A stretch of 33,570 bases of DNA from the NCBI GenBank assembly GCA_900315205.1, contig OMYF01000007.1, positions 65,969-99,538 of the forward strand, in the 5' to 3' direction. The translations under genes were made by a program, and so were the position numbers. This stretch comes from an uncultured Acidaminococcus sp. (GTDB lineage: Bacteria; Bacillota; Negativicutes; Acidaminococcales; Acidaminococcaceae). Under the pieces are notes generated by a model that did not search any database, was not told the DNA's origin, and was given only the letters and a program-made list of their open reading frames with translations. Positions within the stretch are counted from its first letter, which is position 1. Every line of letters starts with the position of its first letter. Positions 8,416 through 16,461 of this stretch are shown one piece after another.

Positions 8416-9777
8416 ATGTCTGCACAAGAAGCAACTTTTGTGGGTGGTGTCGCAGTACCCCCCAGCAAGTCCTTAACCGAGAAAGTGGCCATTGAAAAAT
8501 GTCCCGCTCCTGACATGGTGTACATTCCCCTTTCCCAGCACATTGGCAAGCCGGCAAAACCGGTTGTCAAGCCCGGGGATAAGGTAACACTCGGTCAGGT
8601 CATCGGTGAGGCGAACGGTTTTGTCAGCACGAATATCCATGCCAGCGTCAGCGGAATGGTTATGAGACTGGAAACCCGCTACAGTCCGAATGGTCTGATT
8701 TCCCAGTGCGTGGTCATCAAGAATGACAAACAGGATACCCTGTGTGACACGATCAAGGACCGCGATGACAAGGAAATCACTCCGGATCTCATCCGCCAGG
8801 TATTGAGGGATGCCGGCGTAGCCGGTATGGGCGGTGCAACTTTCCCGACCGCGGTCAAATACGCGCCGCCGAAAGAAGGAGCCCGTCCGATCGATACGGT
8901 CGTCCTGAACGGCATCGAATGCGAACCGTTCGTCACCTGCGACCACCGTACCCTGCTCGAATACTCCGATGAAATCATCCAGGGCCTGAAATACTTCATG
9001 ATGGCTTCCGGCGCTGCCAAAGGCGTGATCGGCATCGAGGACAACAAACCGGATGCCATTGCCCTGATGAAGGAAAAAGTCGCGAACGAACCGAACATCG
9101 AAGTCTGTGTCTGTGCTGAAAAGTATCCTCAGGGATCTGAAAAGCATCTGATCTACGCTACGACGGGCCGTACTGTCCCCGACCGCGGGCTGCCTGCCGA
9201 CGCAGGTGTCATCGTCGACAACGTGGGAACAGCAGTGGCCTGCTACCGTGCTGTGAAAAAGAACATCCCCATGGTGGAAAGAGTCGTTACCATCAGTGGT
9301 GACGGTGTCAAGAAGCCGGGCAACTATATTGTCCGCCTGGGCACTCTTTACAGCGATGCCATCAACCTGGCTGCCGGCGGACTGGAGGGCGAACCCGGCA
9401 AAATCATTTCCGGCGGTATGATGATGGGCTTTGCCGCCAACTCCCTGGATTACCCGATCACAAAGGGTTCCGGCGGACTGCTTGTATTCAACACCAACTC
9501 TCCTTTCGCCACCTACGTGGAACCCGGTCCGTGCGTGCACTGCGCCCGCTGCGTGGACGCCTGCCCGATGAGACTGGAACCGACGGAAATCGTCCAAGCC
9601 GTCAAGAAGCAGGATTGGGACGAAGCAGAAAGATTCTACTGCCACGCCTGCATCGAATGCGGTTCCTGCGCATTCGTCTGCCCCGCGCACATTCCTCTGG
9701 TCCAATACATCCGTATGGGCAAGCAGTTCATCAGAGGGAAAGGTGACGGCGGTCACAATCCCTTCTATAAAAACTAA
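8416..9777 (+). CDS. rnfC: Rnf complex subunit RnfC (NADH-binding, two [4Fe-4S] clusters)
   Basis: RnfC is the peripheral subunit where NADH is oxidised or formed, linking ferredoxin:NAD+ electron flow to ion pumping. The product is 453 aa. A conserved N-terminal barrel-like segment is followed by the flavin/NADH fold with GMGGATFPTAVK (137-148) and EKYPQGSEKHL (235-245). The C-terminal ferredoxin-like part has Cys373, 376, 379, 383 and Cys412, 415, 418, 422, with an extra Cys409. The start is ATG 8416 with AGAGGTGA upstream; the open frame extends to 8311 but without a ribosome site. First gene of the Rnf operon. Confidence 0.97.
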   Translation: MSAQEATFVGGVAVPPSKSLTEKVAIEKCPAPDMVYIPLSQHIGKPAKPVVKPGDKVTLGQVIGEANGFVSTNIHASVSGMVMRLETRYSPNGLISQCVVIKNDKQDTLCDTIKDRDDKEITPDLIRQVLRDAGVAGMGGATFPTAVKYAPPKEGARPIDTVVLNGIECEPFVTCDHRTLLEYSDEIIQGLKYFMMASGAAKGVIGIEDNKPDAIALMKEKVANEPNIEVCVCAEKYPQGSEKHLIYATTGRTVPDRGLPADAGVIVDNVGTAVACYRAVKKNIPMVERVVTISGDGVKKPGNYIVRLGTLYSDAINLAAGGLEGEPGKIISGGMMMGFAANSLDYPITKGSGGLLVFNTNSPFATYVEPGPCVHCARCVDACPMRLEPTEIVQAVKKQDWDEAERFYCHACIECGSCAFVCPAHIPLVQYIRMGKQFIRGKGDGGHNPFYKN

Positions 9778-9804
9778 TCACGCGAAAGGACTGGATATTG
9801 AATT

Positions 9805-10812
9805 ATGGAACCTATTAAAGAGCCAAAGCCGATGGTTCTCGTTTCCTCTTCTCCGCATATGCATTGCGGGCTGACCATCAGCAAGTCCATGAGAGAAGTG
9901 ATGCTGGCCCTGGTACCTGCAGTTCTCGCTTCTGTCTATTATTTCCGCATCAACGCAGTGCTTGTCATTGTCACCTGCATGATTTCTGCCATTGTATTTG
10001 AAACGTTAGCCAACAAGGTCATGGGCAAGCCGAATACGATCCAGGACGGTTCCGCCGCCCTGACGGGTCTGCTGCTGGCAATGTGCCTGCCGCCGACCTT
10101 CCCGCTCCTGTTTGCCTGCATGGGCAGCTTCTTTGCCATCGTCATCGGCAAGGCTGTTTTCGGCGGCCTGGGCTGCAACATCTTCAACCCGGCCCATATC
10201 GGCCGTGCCATCCTGCTGGCTTCCTTCCCGCAGCAGATGACGACCTTCGTGCTGCCGGCAACACAGGCTGCTGACGCCACGACGGCTGCCACCCCGCTGG
10301 CTGTGATGAGAGCCACTGAAAAGATCTGGCAGGCCGGCGGCGCTGCCGCTGCTGCCAAGCTTCCGGATGTGAGTGCCCTGTTTTTGGGCAACGTCGGCGG
10401 TTCCCTCGGTGAAACCTGCTCCCTGGCCCTGATCATCGGCGGCCTGTACCTCATCTGGAAGAAACTCATCGACTGGCGCATCCCGGTGTTCTATCTGGCC
10501 ACTGTCGCTGTCATCACTGGCGTCTACGGCGCTGTGATGGGATATCCTTCCATCTTCCCGCTGTACCATCTGTTCGCCGGCGGCCTGATGATCGGTGCTT
10601 TCTTCATGGCAACCGACTGGGTCACCTCTCCTATCACCCACAAGGGTAAAATCATCTATGCCATCGGCCTGGGACTTCTGACCTCCCTGATCCGCCTGCG
10701 CGGCAGTTATGCGGAAGGCGTCTGCTATTCCATCCTGATGATGAACATGGTCACTCCGATGATTGACCGGTTCGTACGGAATGTATCCTTCGGAGGAGGT
10801 CAGAAGAAATGA
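9805..10812 (+). CDS. rnfD: Rnf complex membrane subunit RnfD (covalent FMN)
   Basis: 335 aa, polytopic, and homologous to NqrB and RnfD ion-translocating subunits. The flavinylation-type motif TAATPLA carries the likely FMN-modified Thr163. Other conserved stretches are GCNIFNPAHIGRA (123-135) and the late TDWVTSPITHKGK segment. AAAGGA lies about 14 nt before the ATG, which is long, but no better in-frame start is visible. It is 27 nt after rnfC and overlaps rnfG by 4 nt (ATGA), implying coupled translation. ApbE, encoded downstream, would attach the FMN. Confidence 0.96.
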   Translation: MEPIKEPKPMVLVSSSPHMHCGLTISKSMREVMLALVPAVLASVYYFRINAVLVIVTCMISAIVFETLANKVMGKPNTIQDGSAALTGLLLAMCLPPTFPLLFACMGSFFAIVIGKAVFGGLGCNIFNPAHIGRAILLASFPQQMTTFVLPATQAADATTAATPLAVMRATEKIWQAGGAAAAAKLPDVSALFLGNVGGSLGETCSLALIIGGLYLIWKKLIDWRIPVFYLATVAVITGVYGAVMGYPSIFPLYHLFAGGLMIGAFFMATDWVTSPITHKGKIIYAIGLGLLTSLIRLRGSYAEGVCYSILMMNMVTPMIDRFVRNVSFGGGQKK

Positions 10813-11378
10813 GCAACCTCTTTGTTAAATACACGGGCATCCTGGCCATCATCTGCGGCGTCAGCGTAGGTCTGGTCGCAGCAGCAAACGAAGGCACCAA
10901 GGATACCATTGCGAAAAAACACCAGGCGGATGTTCTCGCCGCCTACAAGGTCGTCCTTCCTGATGTCGGCGACCTGAAGAAGCTGCAGTCCCCCGGCGGT
11001 CTCATCACCGACGTGCAGCAGTCCACCAAGAACGGCAAGGTCAACGGGTACATCTACACCGTAACCCCGAGCGGGTACGGTGGAAAACTGACCATCATGC
11101 TCGGCATCTCCAAGGATGGAGACAAAATGACGGGCATCAAGATCATGAGCCACAGTGAAACCCCTGGCCTCGGTGCCAAGAGTACGGAACCGGCATGGCA
11201 GGCACAATTCAAGGACAAACCCATGAAGGATGCCCTCGTAGTCACCAAACAGGACCCCGCCAAACCCAATGAGGTCAAGGCCATCACGGCTGCCACCATC
11301 ACGTCCAGGGGCGTTGTCTCCGGTCTGAATGCGGCCCGTGAGGACTACATGAAGAACCATGCCAACGGAAAGGACTGA
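10809..11378 (+). CDS. rnfG: Rnf complex subunit RnfG (covalent FMN)
   Basis: 189 aa with a single N-terminal membrane anchor (about 8-26) and an extracytoplasmic FMN-binding domain. The flavinylation motif ITAATITS places the covalent FMN on Thr163. The SHSETPGLGAKS segment (114-125) is a family hallmark. GGAGG lies upstream within the end of rnfD, and the start overlaps the rnfD stop by 4 nt. In the complex it passes electrons between RnfD and the membrane cluster. Confidence 0.96.
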   Translation: MSNLFVKYTGILAIICGVSVGLVAAANEGTKDTIAKKHQADVLAAYKVVLPDVGDLKKLQSPGGLITDVQQSTKNGKVNGYIYTVTPSGYGGKLTIMLGISKDGDKMTGIKIMSHSETPGLGAKSTEPAWQAQFKDKPMKDALVVTKQDPAKPNEVKAITAATITSRGVVSGLNAAREDYMKNHANGKD

Positions 11379-11383
11379 TTGAA

Positions 11384-11974
11384 ATGCTGCATGAATTGAC
11401 AAAAGGTATCATCAAGGAAAACCCGTTGTTCGTTCAGCTGCTGGGTGTTTGTCCTTCGCTGGCAACGAGTACTTCCCTTACGAACGCAATCGGTATGGGC
11501 TGCGCCTTTACCTTCGTTCTGTTCTTCACCAACATGATCATCGCTGCCATCCGGAAACTGATTCCGGACCAGATCCACATTCCCTGCTACATCGTCGTCA
11601 TCGCATCCGTCGTGACGGTGCTGGAAATGCTGATGAACGCTTTCGTCCCGGCTCTGTATGCAGCCCTGGGCGTATTCGTTCCCCTGATCGTCGTTAACTG
11701 CATCGTACTGGGCCGTGCTGAAGCTTTTGCCTGTGATCACGGCATCATCGCTTCCGCTCTGGATGCCATCGGCATGGGCATCGGCTATACCTTCGCCCTG
11801 TGCTGCATCGCCTTCTTCCGTGAACTGATCGGTTCCGGCAAACTGTTAGACGTCGCCGTCCTGCCTGCAGCGTATCAGCCCGTGCTGATCTTCATCCTGC
11901 CGGCCGGCGCATTCCTGACCATGGGCTTTGTCTTCGCCGCGGTCAACTACTTCAAGGAAAGAGGTGCTCATTAA
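11384..11974 (+). CDS. rnfE: Rnf complex membrane subunit RnfE
   Basis: 196 aa with about six membrane helices, of the RnfA/RnfE (NqrD/NqrE) family. Cys23 in LGVCPSLA and Cys106 in VVNCIVLGRAE are the residues that, with their RnfA counterparts, hold the intramembrane [2Fe-2S] cluster in Rnf and Nqr structures. That role is known for the family and inferred here. The gene begins 6 nt after rnfG and overlaps rnfA by one base (TAATG). Confidence 0.95.
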   Translation: MLHELTKGIIKENPLFVQLLGVCPSLATSTSLTNAIGMGCAFTFVLFFTNMIIAAIRKLIPDQIHIPCYIVVIASVVTVLEMLMNAFVPALYAALGVFVPLIVVNCIVLGRAEAFACDHGIIASALDAIGMGIGYTFALCCIAFFRELIGSGKLLDVAVLPAAYQPVLIFILPAGAFLTMGFVFAAVNYFKERGAH

Positions 11975-12549
11975 TGGACAGCACTTTCGGCATTCTCTTT
12001 AGCTCCATCTTCGTCACCAACATCATTTTGTCCCGGTTCCTCGGGATGTGTTCCTTCCTGGGCGTATCCAAGAACTTCAAGAACTCTGCCGGCATGAGCG
12101 CCGCTGTTTCGTTCGTCATGCTGCTGGCGACCATGCTCTCCTACGCCTGCTACCATCTGCTCCTGGTTCCTTTCCATCTGGAATACCTGAAGACCCTGGT
12201 CTTCATCCTGGCCATTGCCACGCTGGTACAGCTGGTTGAAATGTTCATGAAAAAGGCAATGCCCGCCCTGCACAAAGCAATGGGTATCTACCTGCCCCTG
12301 ATCACCACCAACTGCGCCATCCTCGGTATCGCTCTGATCAATGTGGAAAACAACTACGGCTTCATCGATTCCTGCGTGAACTCCATCGGTACGTCCCTGG
12401 GCTACACCATGGCCATCCTGCTGTTCTCCTGCATCCGTGAACGCCTGAATGAAAAGGCCCTGCCCAAGTGCCTGCAGAACCTTCCCATTGCTTTGATCAC
12501 TGCCAGCTGCATGTCCATCTCCATGATGGGGATGAGCGGTATCCATTGA
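11974..12549 (+). CDS. rnfA: Rnf complex membrane subunit RnfA
   Basis: 191 aa, six membrane helices, a pseudo-symmetric partner of RnfE. Cys26 in LGMCSFLG and Cys114 in TTNCAILG match the RnfE pair and complete the predicted [2Fe-2S] site. The ATG shares a base with the rnfE stop, so expression of the two is tightly coupled. The C-terminus ends in a Met-rich helix. Confidence 0.95.
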   Translation: MDSTFGILFSSIFVTNIILSRFLGMCSFLGVSKNFKNSAGMSAAVSFVMLLATMLSYACYHLLLVPFHLEYLKTLVFILAIATLVQLVEMFMKKAMPALHKAMGIYLPLITTNCAILGIALINVENNYGFIDSCVNSIGTSLGYTMAILLFSCIRERLNEKALPKCLQNLPIALITASCMSISMMGMSGIH

Positions 12550-12566
12550 GTTAGGAGCTGAATACT

Positions 12567-13490
12567 ATGATTACAACTGCTGCTATTCTGGTCGCAGTAC
12601 TGGGCGGTGTATTCGGCCTGGTACTGGCTACGGCCAGTAAGAAATTTGCCGTTGAAGAAGATCCCCGGATCGGGGAAATCATCAACCTGCTGCCGGGCGC
12701 CAACTGCGGCGGCTGCGGTTTTGCCGGCTGCGGTGCCATGGCTGACGCAATCGTGTCCGGCCAGGAAAAAGATGCGACCAAATGCGTCGTCTGCAGCGCA
12801 GAAAACAAAAAAGCCATTGCTGCCGTCATGGGCGTGGAAACCAATGATGATGCTGATGCAGTCCGGGTCATCCCCCGTCTGCACTGCAACGGCTGCCCTG
12901 CCAACCGGACCCCTGTCGCAAACCGGGAAGGCATCAAGAACTGCTATGTAAAAGCTGCCACCGCCGGCGGCCCGCTTCAGTGCAACTTCGGCTGCTTCGG
13001 TGACGGCGCCTGCGCCGACGCCTGCAACTTCGGTGCACTGAAGATCGGCGAGAACAAGCTGCCGGAATTCGATTATGACAAGTGCGTAGGCTGCGCAGCC
13101 TGCTCCAAAGCCTGCCCGCAGCGGCTGATCGAAATGATCCCTGCCGACAAGAAAGTCCTGGTCCAGTGCAACAACCGGGAAAAGGGCAAAGCAGCGATGA
13201 CGAACTGCAAAGTCTCCTGCATCAGCTGCGGCATCTGCGTAAAGACCTGCCCGAAGCAGGCGATCACCCTGACGGATGGGCCCGAGGGCAGCATCCCGGT
13301 CATCGATTACAGCAAATGCGTGGGCTGCGGTCTCTGCACCATGAAGTGCCCGCGCAAGTGCCTCGTCAAGATCACCCCTGTAACAGGGACTCCGGAAGCT
13401 CCTGCCAAGGAAGAACCGGCTCCGTCCTGCTGCACTGTGCCGCCTGAAGCTGCTTCATCACAGGCACAGCAGGCACAACAGCAGCAATGA
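12567..13490 (+). CDS. rnfB: Rnf complex subunit RnfB (multi-[4Fe-4S] ferredoxin-like)
   Basis: RnfB accepts electrons from ferredoxin and passes them into the Rnf complex. The product is 307 aa with an N-terminal membrane helix. A CX2CX4CX17C cluster domain follows (Cys47, 50, 55, 73), and then a Cys-rich region with CFGDGACADAC, CVGCAACSKACP, CISCGICVKTCP and CVGCGLCTMKCP. That is enough cysteine for several [4Fe-4S] clusters. A Cys-Cys pair and a Gln-rich tail (last 10 residues) end the protein. GGAG lies 9 nt upstream of the ATG. The gene ends four bases into the longest apbE frame. Confidence 0.97.
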   Translation: MITTAAILVAVLGGVFGLVLATASKKFAVEEDPRIGEIINLLPGANCGGCGFAGCGAMADAIVSGQEKDATKCVVCSAENKKAIAAVMGVETNDDADAVRVIPRLHCNGCPANRTPVANREGIKNCYVKAATAGGPLQCNFGCFGDGACADACNFGALKIGENKLPEFDYDKCVGCAACSKACPQRLIEMIPADKKVLVQCNNREKGKAAMTNCKVSCISCGICVKTCPKQAITLTDGPEGSIPVIDYSKCVGCGLCTMKCPRKCLVKITPVTGTPEAPAKEEPAPSCCTVPPEAASSQAQQAQQQQ

Positions 13491-13498
13491 GGATTTCT

Positions 13499-14515
13499 AT
13501 GAAAAAACTATTGGCCTCGCTTTTAGTTTTCAGCAGCCTGACTTGTGCAGGCTGCTTTTTTCAACCGGAAAAACAGGAAGATACGCGTTTCATGATGGAC
13601 ACCATCGTCTCCATCAGCACCACCGGCAAAGACAGACAGGCCCTGACCCAGGCCACCAATGATGCCTTTACGCTCTTCCAGACCATAGCGGACGAAACAG
13701 ATTCCTACACAGCCCACGGACCCGGTACGTTATTTGCAGTCAATGAAGCAGCCGGCAAGGGACCTCAGAAAGCTGCGCCCCATCTCTATGACCTGCTGAA
13801 GACACTGCAGCCGTATCATCATGAGGACGAGATCTGCCTGACCCTGGGTCCCTCCATCGCTCTGTGGAACCGGCACAAGGCGGAGAACACGGTCCCGACG
13901 GAAGAAGAAGCTGCCGAAGCCCTGGCACAGTCCCGCCGGGGGCAGTACAGCCTCGGTGACGGCGGGACCCTGACGCTTGCTGCGGGCACTCAGATCGATC
14001 TGGGTGCTGTCGCCAAGGGCTATGCGGTCGAACAGGCCGCGCAGCAGCTGGCCGGGAATAAAGCCGTCCAGTCGGCGCTCATCAATGCCGGCGGCAACAT
14101 CAAAGTCATCGGCAAAAAAGAAGACGGCAGCGCCTGGCGCATCGGTGTCCAGGATCCTGCCAACGCAGAAAAACTCCTGGGGACCATCACGGTCGACTCA
14201 GGGACAGCGATTGCCACAAGCGGTGATTACCAGCGGTATTATGAAGTAAACGGCATCCGCTACCATCACATCCTCGATCCGCGGACAGGCTGGCCGGCCC
14301 GGCAGGCACATGCGGTCACGGTCGTCACGCGGTCAGCCACGCTGTCCGACTATTATTCGACCATGCTCTTTGTCATGCCCCGGGAAAAAGCCCTGGAGTT
14401 TGCCGAAGCGACACCGGATCTGGATATCATCTACGAAGCCCTGGACGGTACGGTCAGCGTATCGTCCGGCCTGAAGGACCGTTTCACCCCAAGCAGTCAA
14501 GGAGCATCTTCATGA
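13499..14515 (+). CDS. apbE: FAD:protein FMN transferase ApbE (lipoprotein)
   Basis: ApbE transfers FMN from FAD onto threonines of RnfD and RnfG outside the membrane. The product is 338 aa from ATG 13499, which has GAGGA 5 nt upstream; the ATG at 13487 overlaps rnfB but lacks a ribosome site. An N-terminal lipoprotein-type signal ends in LTCAGC (residue -3 is Cys, so the lipobox is atypical). Conserved elements are DLGAVAKGYAVEQA, INAGGNIKVIG and the metal- and FAD-binding HHILDPRTGWPA. Its location directly after rnfB fits maturation of this Rnf complex. Confidence 0.95.
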   Translation: MKKLLASLLVFSSLTCAGCFFQPEKQEDTRFMMDTIVSISTTGKDRQALTQATNDAFTLFQTIADETDSYTAHGPGTLFAVNEAAGKGPQKAAPHLYDLLKTLQPYHHEDEICLTLGPSIALWNRHKAENTVPTEEEAAEALAQSRRGQYSLGDGGTLTLAAGTQIDLGAVAKGYAVEQAAQQLAGNKAVQSALINAGGNIKVIGKKEDGSAWRIGVQDPANAEKLLGTITVDSGTAIATSGDYQRYYEVNGIRYHHILDPRTGWPARQAHAVTVVTRSATLSDYYSTMLFVMPREKALEFAEATPDLDIIYEALDGTVSVSSGLKDRFTPSSQGASS

Positions 14516-14889
14516 GAAAAAGTGACAAACGGCTTATCATCATCCTGGCCATCGCCTGTGCAGCCACCTGGGTCCTGCTGCGCGGCACCGATACCCGGCA
14601 CGGCAAAGTCGTCCTGGTCAGGAAGGACCAGAAGCAGATCCAGCGGATCGACCTGAACAAGGTAAAAGGGACGGCCAGACTGCCCCTTGCCGTGGACGAC
14701 GGGCAGCTCGTCATCGAGTATGATCAGGAAGGGGTCCGCGTCCTTTCCTCGCCCTGTCCGGATAAAGTATGTGTCCACCAGGGCAAGATCACGCGCAGCG
14801 GCCAGACGATCGCCTGCGTACCTGAAAAGATCCTGATTACCCTGATTTCCAGCGATAAGGAGGAAACCCATGATGCGGTCGTCCGGTAA
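14512..14889 (+). CDS. NusG domain II-containing small membrane-anchored protein
   Basis: 125 aa with one N-terminal membrane helix (about 7-23) and an extracytoplasmic domain of the NusG_II family, not a transcription factor. CPDKVCVHQGKI with two cysteines, followed by ACVPEKILI, is the recognisable family core. Genes of this type recur between apbE and Gx transporter genes in anaerobic Firmicutes. The function is not established; redox or assembly support for Rnf is only an inference. The ATG overlaps the apbE stop by 4 nt. Confidence 0.85.
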   Translation: MRKSDKRLIIILAIACAATWVLLRGTDTRHGKVVLVRKDQKQIQRIDLNKVKGTARLPLAVDDGQLVIEYDQEGVRVLSSPCPDKVCVHQGKITRSGQTIACVPEKILITLISSDKEETHDAVVR

Positions 14890-15430
14890 CCTGACTGTGC
14901 GAGATCTGACCCAGCTGGGGATCCTCCTGGCAGCAGCACTGGCCCTGCGCCTTGTGGAAACAGTATCCGGCTATCTCCTGCCCATCCCCGGATTCCGCCT
15001 GGGTCTCGCCAATTGTGTAACGATCATCGTCCTGTATCTGTACGGCATCCGCCGCGGCGCCCTGTTCCTCATCACGCGCCTGCTCCTGACAGGGCTCCTC
15101 TTCACGGGTCTTTTCACACCGGGATTCCTCATCGGCCTCGGCGGAGCTGTCCTGAGCTTCCTGATAATGGCTGCGGCCATCAGCCGGAACTGGTTCTCTC
15201 CGGTCGGCGTCGGCGTGGCAGGCGCCTTTACCCATAACTGCGGCCAGCTCATCGTCGCCATGATCCTGATGAAAACAACGGCGATCCTGACATATCTGCC
15301 CGTACTGATGGCCATCGGGATCCCGACGGGCCTTTTCACAGGAACCCTGGCTGCCGTTTTCCTGCAGCGGATTCCTCTGTCCCAAGGAGGTATTCATCAT
15401 GGCAAGTCCAAAAGAAGAAACACTCGCTGA
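14870..15430 (+). CDS. Gx transporter family protein (HepS component I-like membrane protein)
   Basis: 186 aa, mostly hydrophobic, with about five or six membrane segments. IPGFRLGLANCVTIIVLYLYG and the helix FLITRLLLTGLLFTGLF are typical of the Gx transporter family, often annotated as heptaprenyl diphosphate synthase component I. The substrate is unknown. AAGGAGG is 6 nt before the first of two adjacent ATGs. It overlaps the NusG-II gene by 20 nt and the following DNA glycosylase gene by 32 nt, so all belong to the Rnf transcript. Confidence 0.85.
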   Translation: MMRSSGNLTVRDLTQLGILLAAALALRLVETVSGYLLPIPGFRLGLANCVTIIVLYLYGIRRGALFLITRLLLTGLLFTGLFTPGFLIGLGGAVLSFLIMAAAISRNWFSPVGVGVAGAFTHNCGQLIVAMILMKTTAILTYLPVLMAIGIPTGLFTGTLAAVFLQRIPLSQGGIHHGKSKRRNTR

Positions 15431-16055
15431 ACTCGCCCGGGAACTGGCAGCCTGTACAGCCTGCCACCTGCGCGGCGACTGCCTGGCGCCAGTGGGCTGG
15501 TTCGGTGCTGCCGACAGTCCCCTCGTCATCGTGGCCGAAGGCCCCGGCGGCGTCGAGGATGCCTATGGCTGTCCGCTCATCGGCCCCAGCGGGCAGCTCC
15601 TGGACAAAGCACTCTGGTCCGTCGGGATCACGCGGGACCGGATCCTGACAACGAATGTCATCAAGTGCCGTCCCAGAGGGAACCGGACACCGACGCTGGA
15701 AGAAGCGGATTTCTGTGCCAAACGTTTCCTTTTCCGGGAGCTTGCGTGCCTCCAGCCGAAAGTCATCGTGGCCCTGGGCAACGTAGCGCTCCATTATCTC
15801 CTGGGGCCCGAGGCCAGGATTTCCCGGGCCCGGGGATCCTGGTTCCAGACGTACCAGGGTTTTGCCACCATCGCGACCTATCATCCCTCGTATCTGCTGC
15901 GCCTTTCCGGGCAGGCACAGATAGCGGCCAAATGGGATGTCTTCCACGATCTGGAAGCAGCCAAGGCGAAAGCCCTGGAAGCCTGTCCGGATTATGTATT
16001 CAAGTCCGAAAGACCTTATCCATTCTTTGAACATTTTTCCAGACGGAGGGAATGA
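15399..16055 (+). CDS. Family 4 uracil-DNA glycosylase ([4Fe-4S])
   Basis: Removes uracil from DNA in the cytoplasm. The product is 218 aa, the normal family length. Four cysteines at 19, 22, 90 and 106 match the spacing of the Fe-S ligands in bacterial family 4 enzymes. Active-site motif 1 is AEGPGGVED (46-54), where most members have GEAPG or GEGPG. CRPRGNRTPT and HPSYLLR (162-168) are intact. GGAGG lies 8 nt upstream of the ATG. It overlaps the Gx transporter gene and is the last gene before a strong terminator, so a DNA repair enzyme appears to be co-transcribed with Rnf. Confidence 0.93.
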   Translation: MASPKEETLAELARELAACTACHLRGDCLAPVGWFGAADSPLVIVAEGPGGVEDAYGCPLIGPSGQLLDKALWSVGITRDRILTTNVIKCRPRGNRTPTLEEADFCAKRFLFRELACLQPKVIVALGNVALHYLLGPEARISRARGSWFQTYQGFATIATYHPSYLLRLSGQAQIAAKWDVFHDLEAAKAKALEACPDYVFKSERPYPFFEHFSRRRE

Positions 16056-16100
16056 TCCGTACATCATTCCGAAACTTCCCGCCTGACAGGAATGGAAGAG

Positions 16101-16157
16101 GAGAGCGGGCTGTGACGAAGGGAAGGAACTTTTCGTCACAGCCCGCTCTCTTTTTTT
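16101..16157 (+). terminator. Strong intrinsic terminator of the rnf operon
   Basis: A perfect 19-bp stem (16101-16119 with 16132-16150, beginning GAGAGCGGGCTGTGACGAA) has a 12-nt loop and is followed by seven T residues (16151-16157). It lies 45 nt after the glycosylase stop. Confidence 0.95.
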
Positions 16158-16182
16158 CACATTTTTTAAATTATGTTACAAT
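16155..16182 (+). promoter_or_regulatory. Possible promoter of the AmmeMemoRadiSam unit
   Basis: TTTCAC (16155-16160) and TACAAT (16177-16182) are separated by 16 nt; start of transcription would be near 16190. The -35 element overlaps the T-tract of the preceding terminator. The -10 element is good and the -35 element is moderate. Confidence 0.45.
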
Positions 16183-16189
16183 AGGTATG

Positions 16190-16445
16190 TCAGGGCGGTG
16201 CGGATGCCCCCATCCTGTCCTTCCGGACGGGATGGAGCATCCGGCATCTGCGCTGCAGGGAGCTGCACTTTGCCTGCCGGGAAGGACAAATCCCCGCTTT
16301 GCCCGCCGTCTGCCCGAGTGCAGGATGCCACCCGGAGCCTTTCGCTGCAGCGGCATGACTCTGAAACAGAGGCAGCCTTCCCTGACACGGCTCCGCAGGT
16401 ATCCGGGACGTGATCCCGGATGACCGCTGCAGGCGGGCTTTGCAA
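16190..16445 (+). ncRNA. Long, highly self-complementary 5' leader of the AmmeMemoRadiSam genes
   Basis: No supported gene lies between 16056 and 16461. The predicted leader contains nested complementary segments that I read directly. Hairpin A pairs CGGATGC 16201-16207 with 16237-16243, plus CATCC/GGATG and TCC/GGA inside. Domain B pairs GGCATC 16243-16248 with GATGCC 16324-16329, and CTGCACT 16263-16269 with AGTGCAG 16317-16323. Domain C is closed by CTGCAGCGG 16345-16353 with CCGCTGCAG 16424-16432. Inside C are three small hairpins: CTCTG-AAA-CAGAG 16359-16371, AGCC/GGCT 16374-16392, and ATCCGGGA-CGTGA-TCCCGGAT 16401-16421. Domain C ends about 13 nt before the ribosome site. I recognise no known riboswitch. 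No T-tract follows, so any control would be translational. It could also be a palindromic repeat cluster. Confidence 0.4.
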
Positions 16446-16461
16446 GAAGGAAGTGATATCC

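Noticed and set aside
8473..9756. A 427-codon minus-strand frame opposite rnfC.
   Set aside because: rnfC has conserved Fe-S motifs in order; the opposite frame shows none and is a codon-bias artefact.
16270..16340. Resemblance to a cobalamin riboswitch (GGGAA, AAATCC, CCCGCC and ATGCCAC in that order).
   Set aside because: The key GGTGAAAATCC and CCGCNACTGT boxes are altered and the 3' GGGAAGGC and GAGACCTGCC boxes are absent, so I treat the leader as unassigned.
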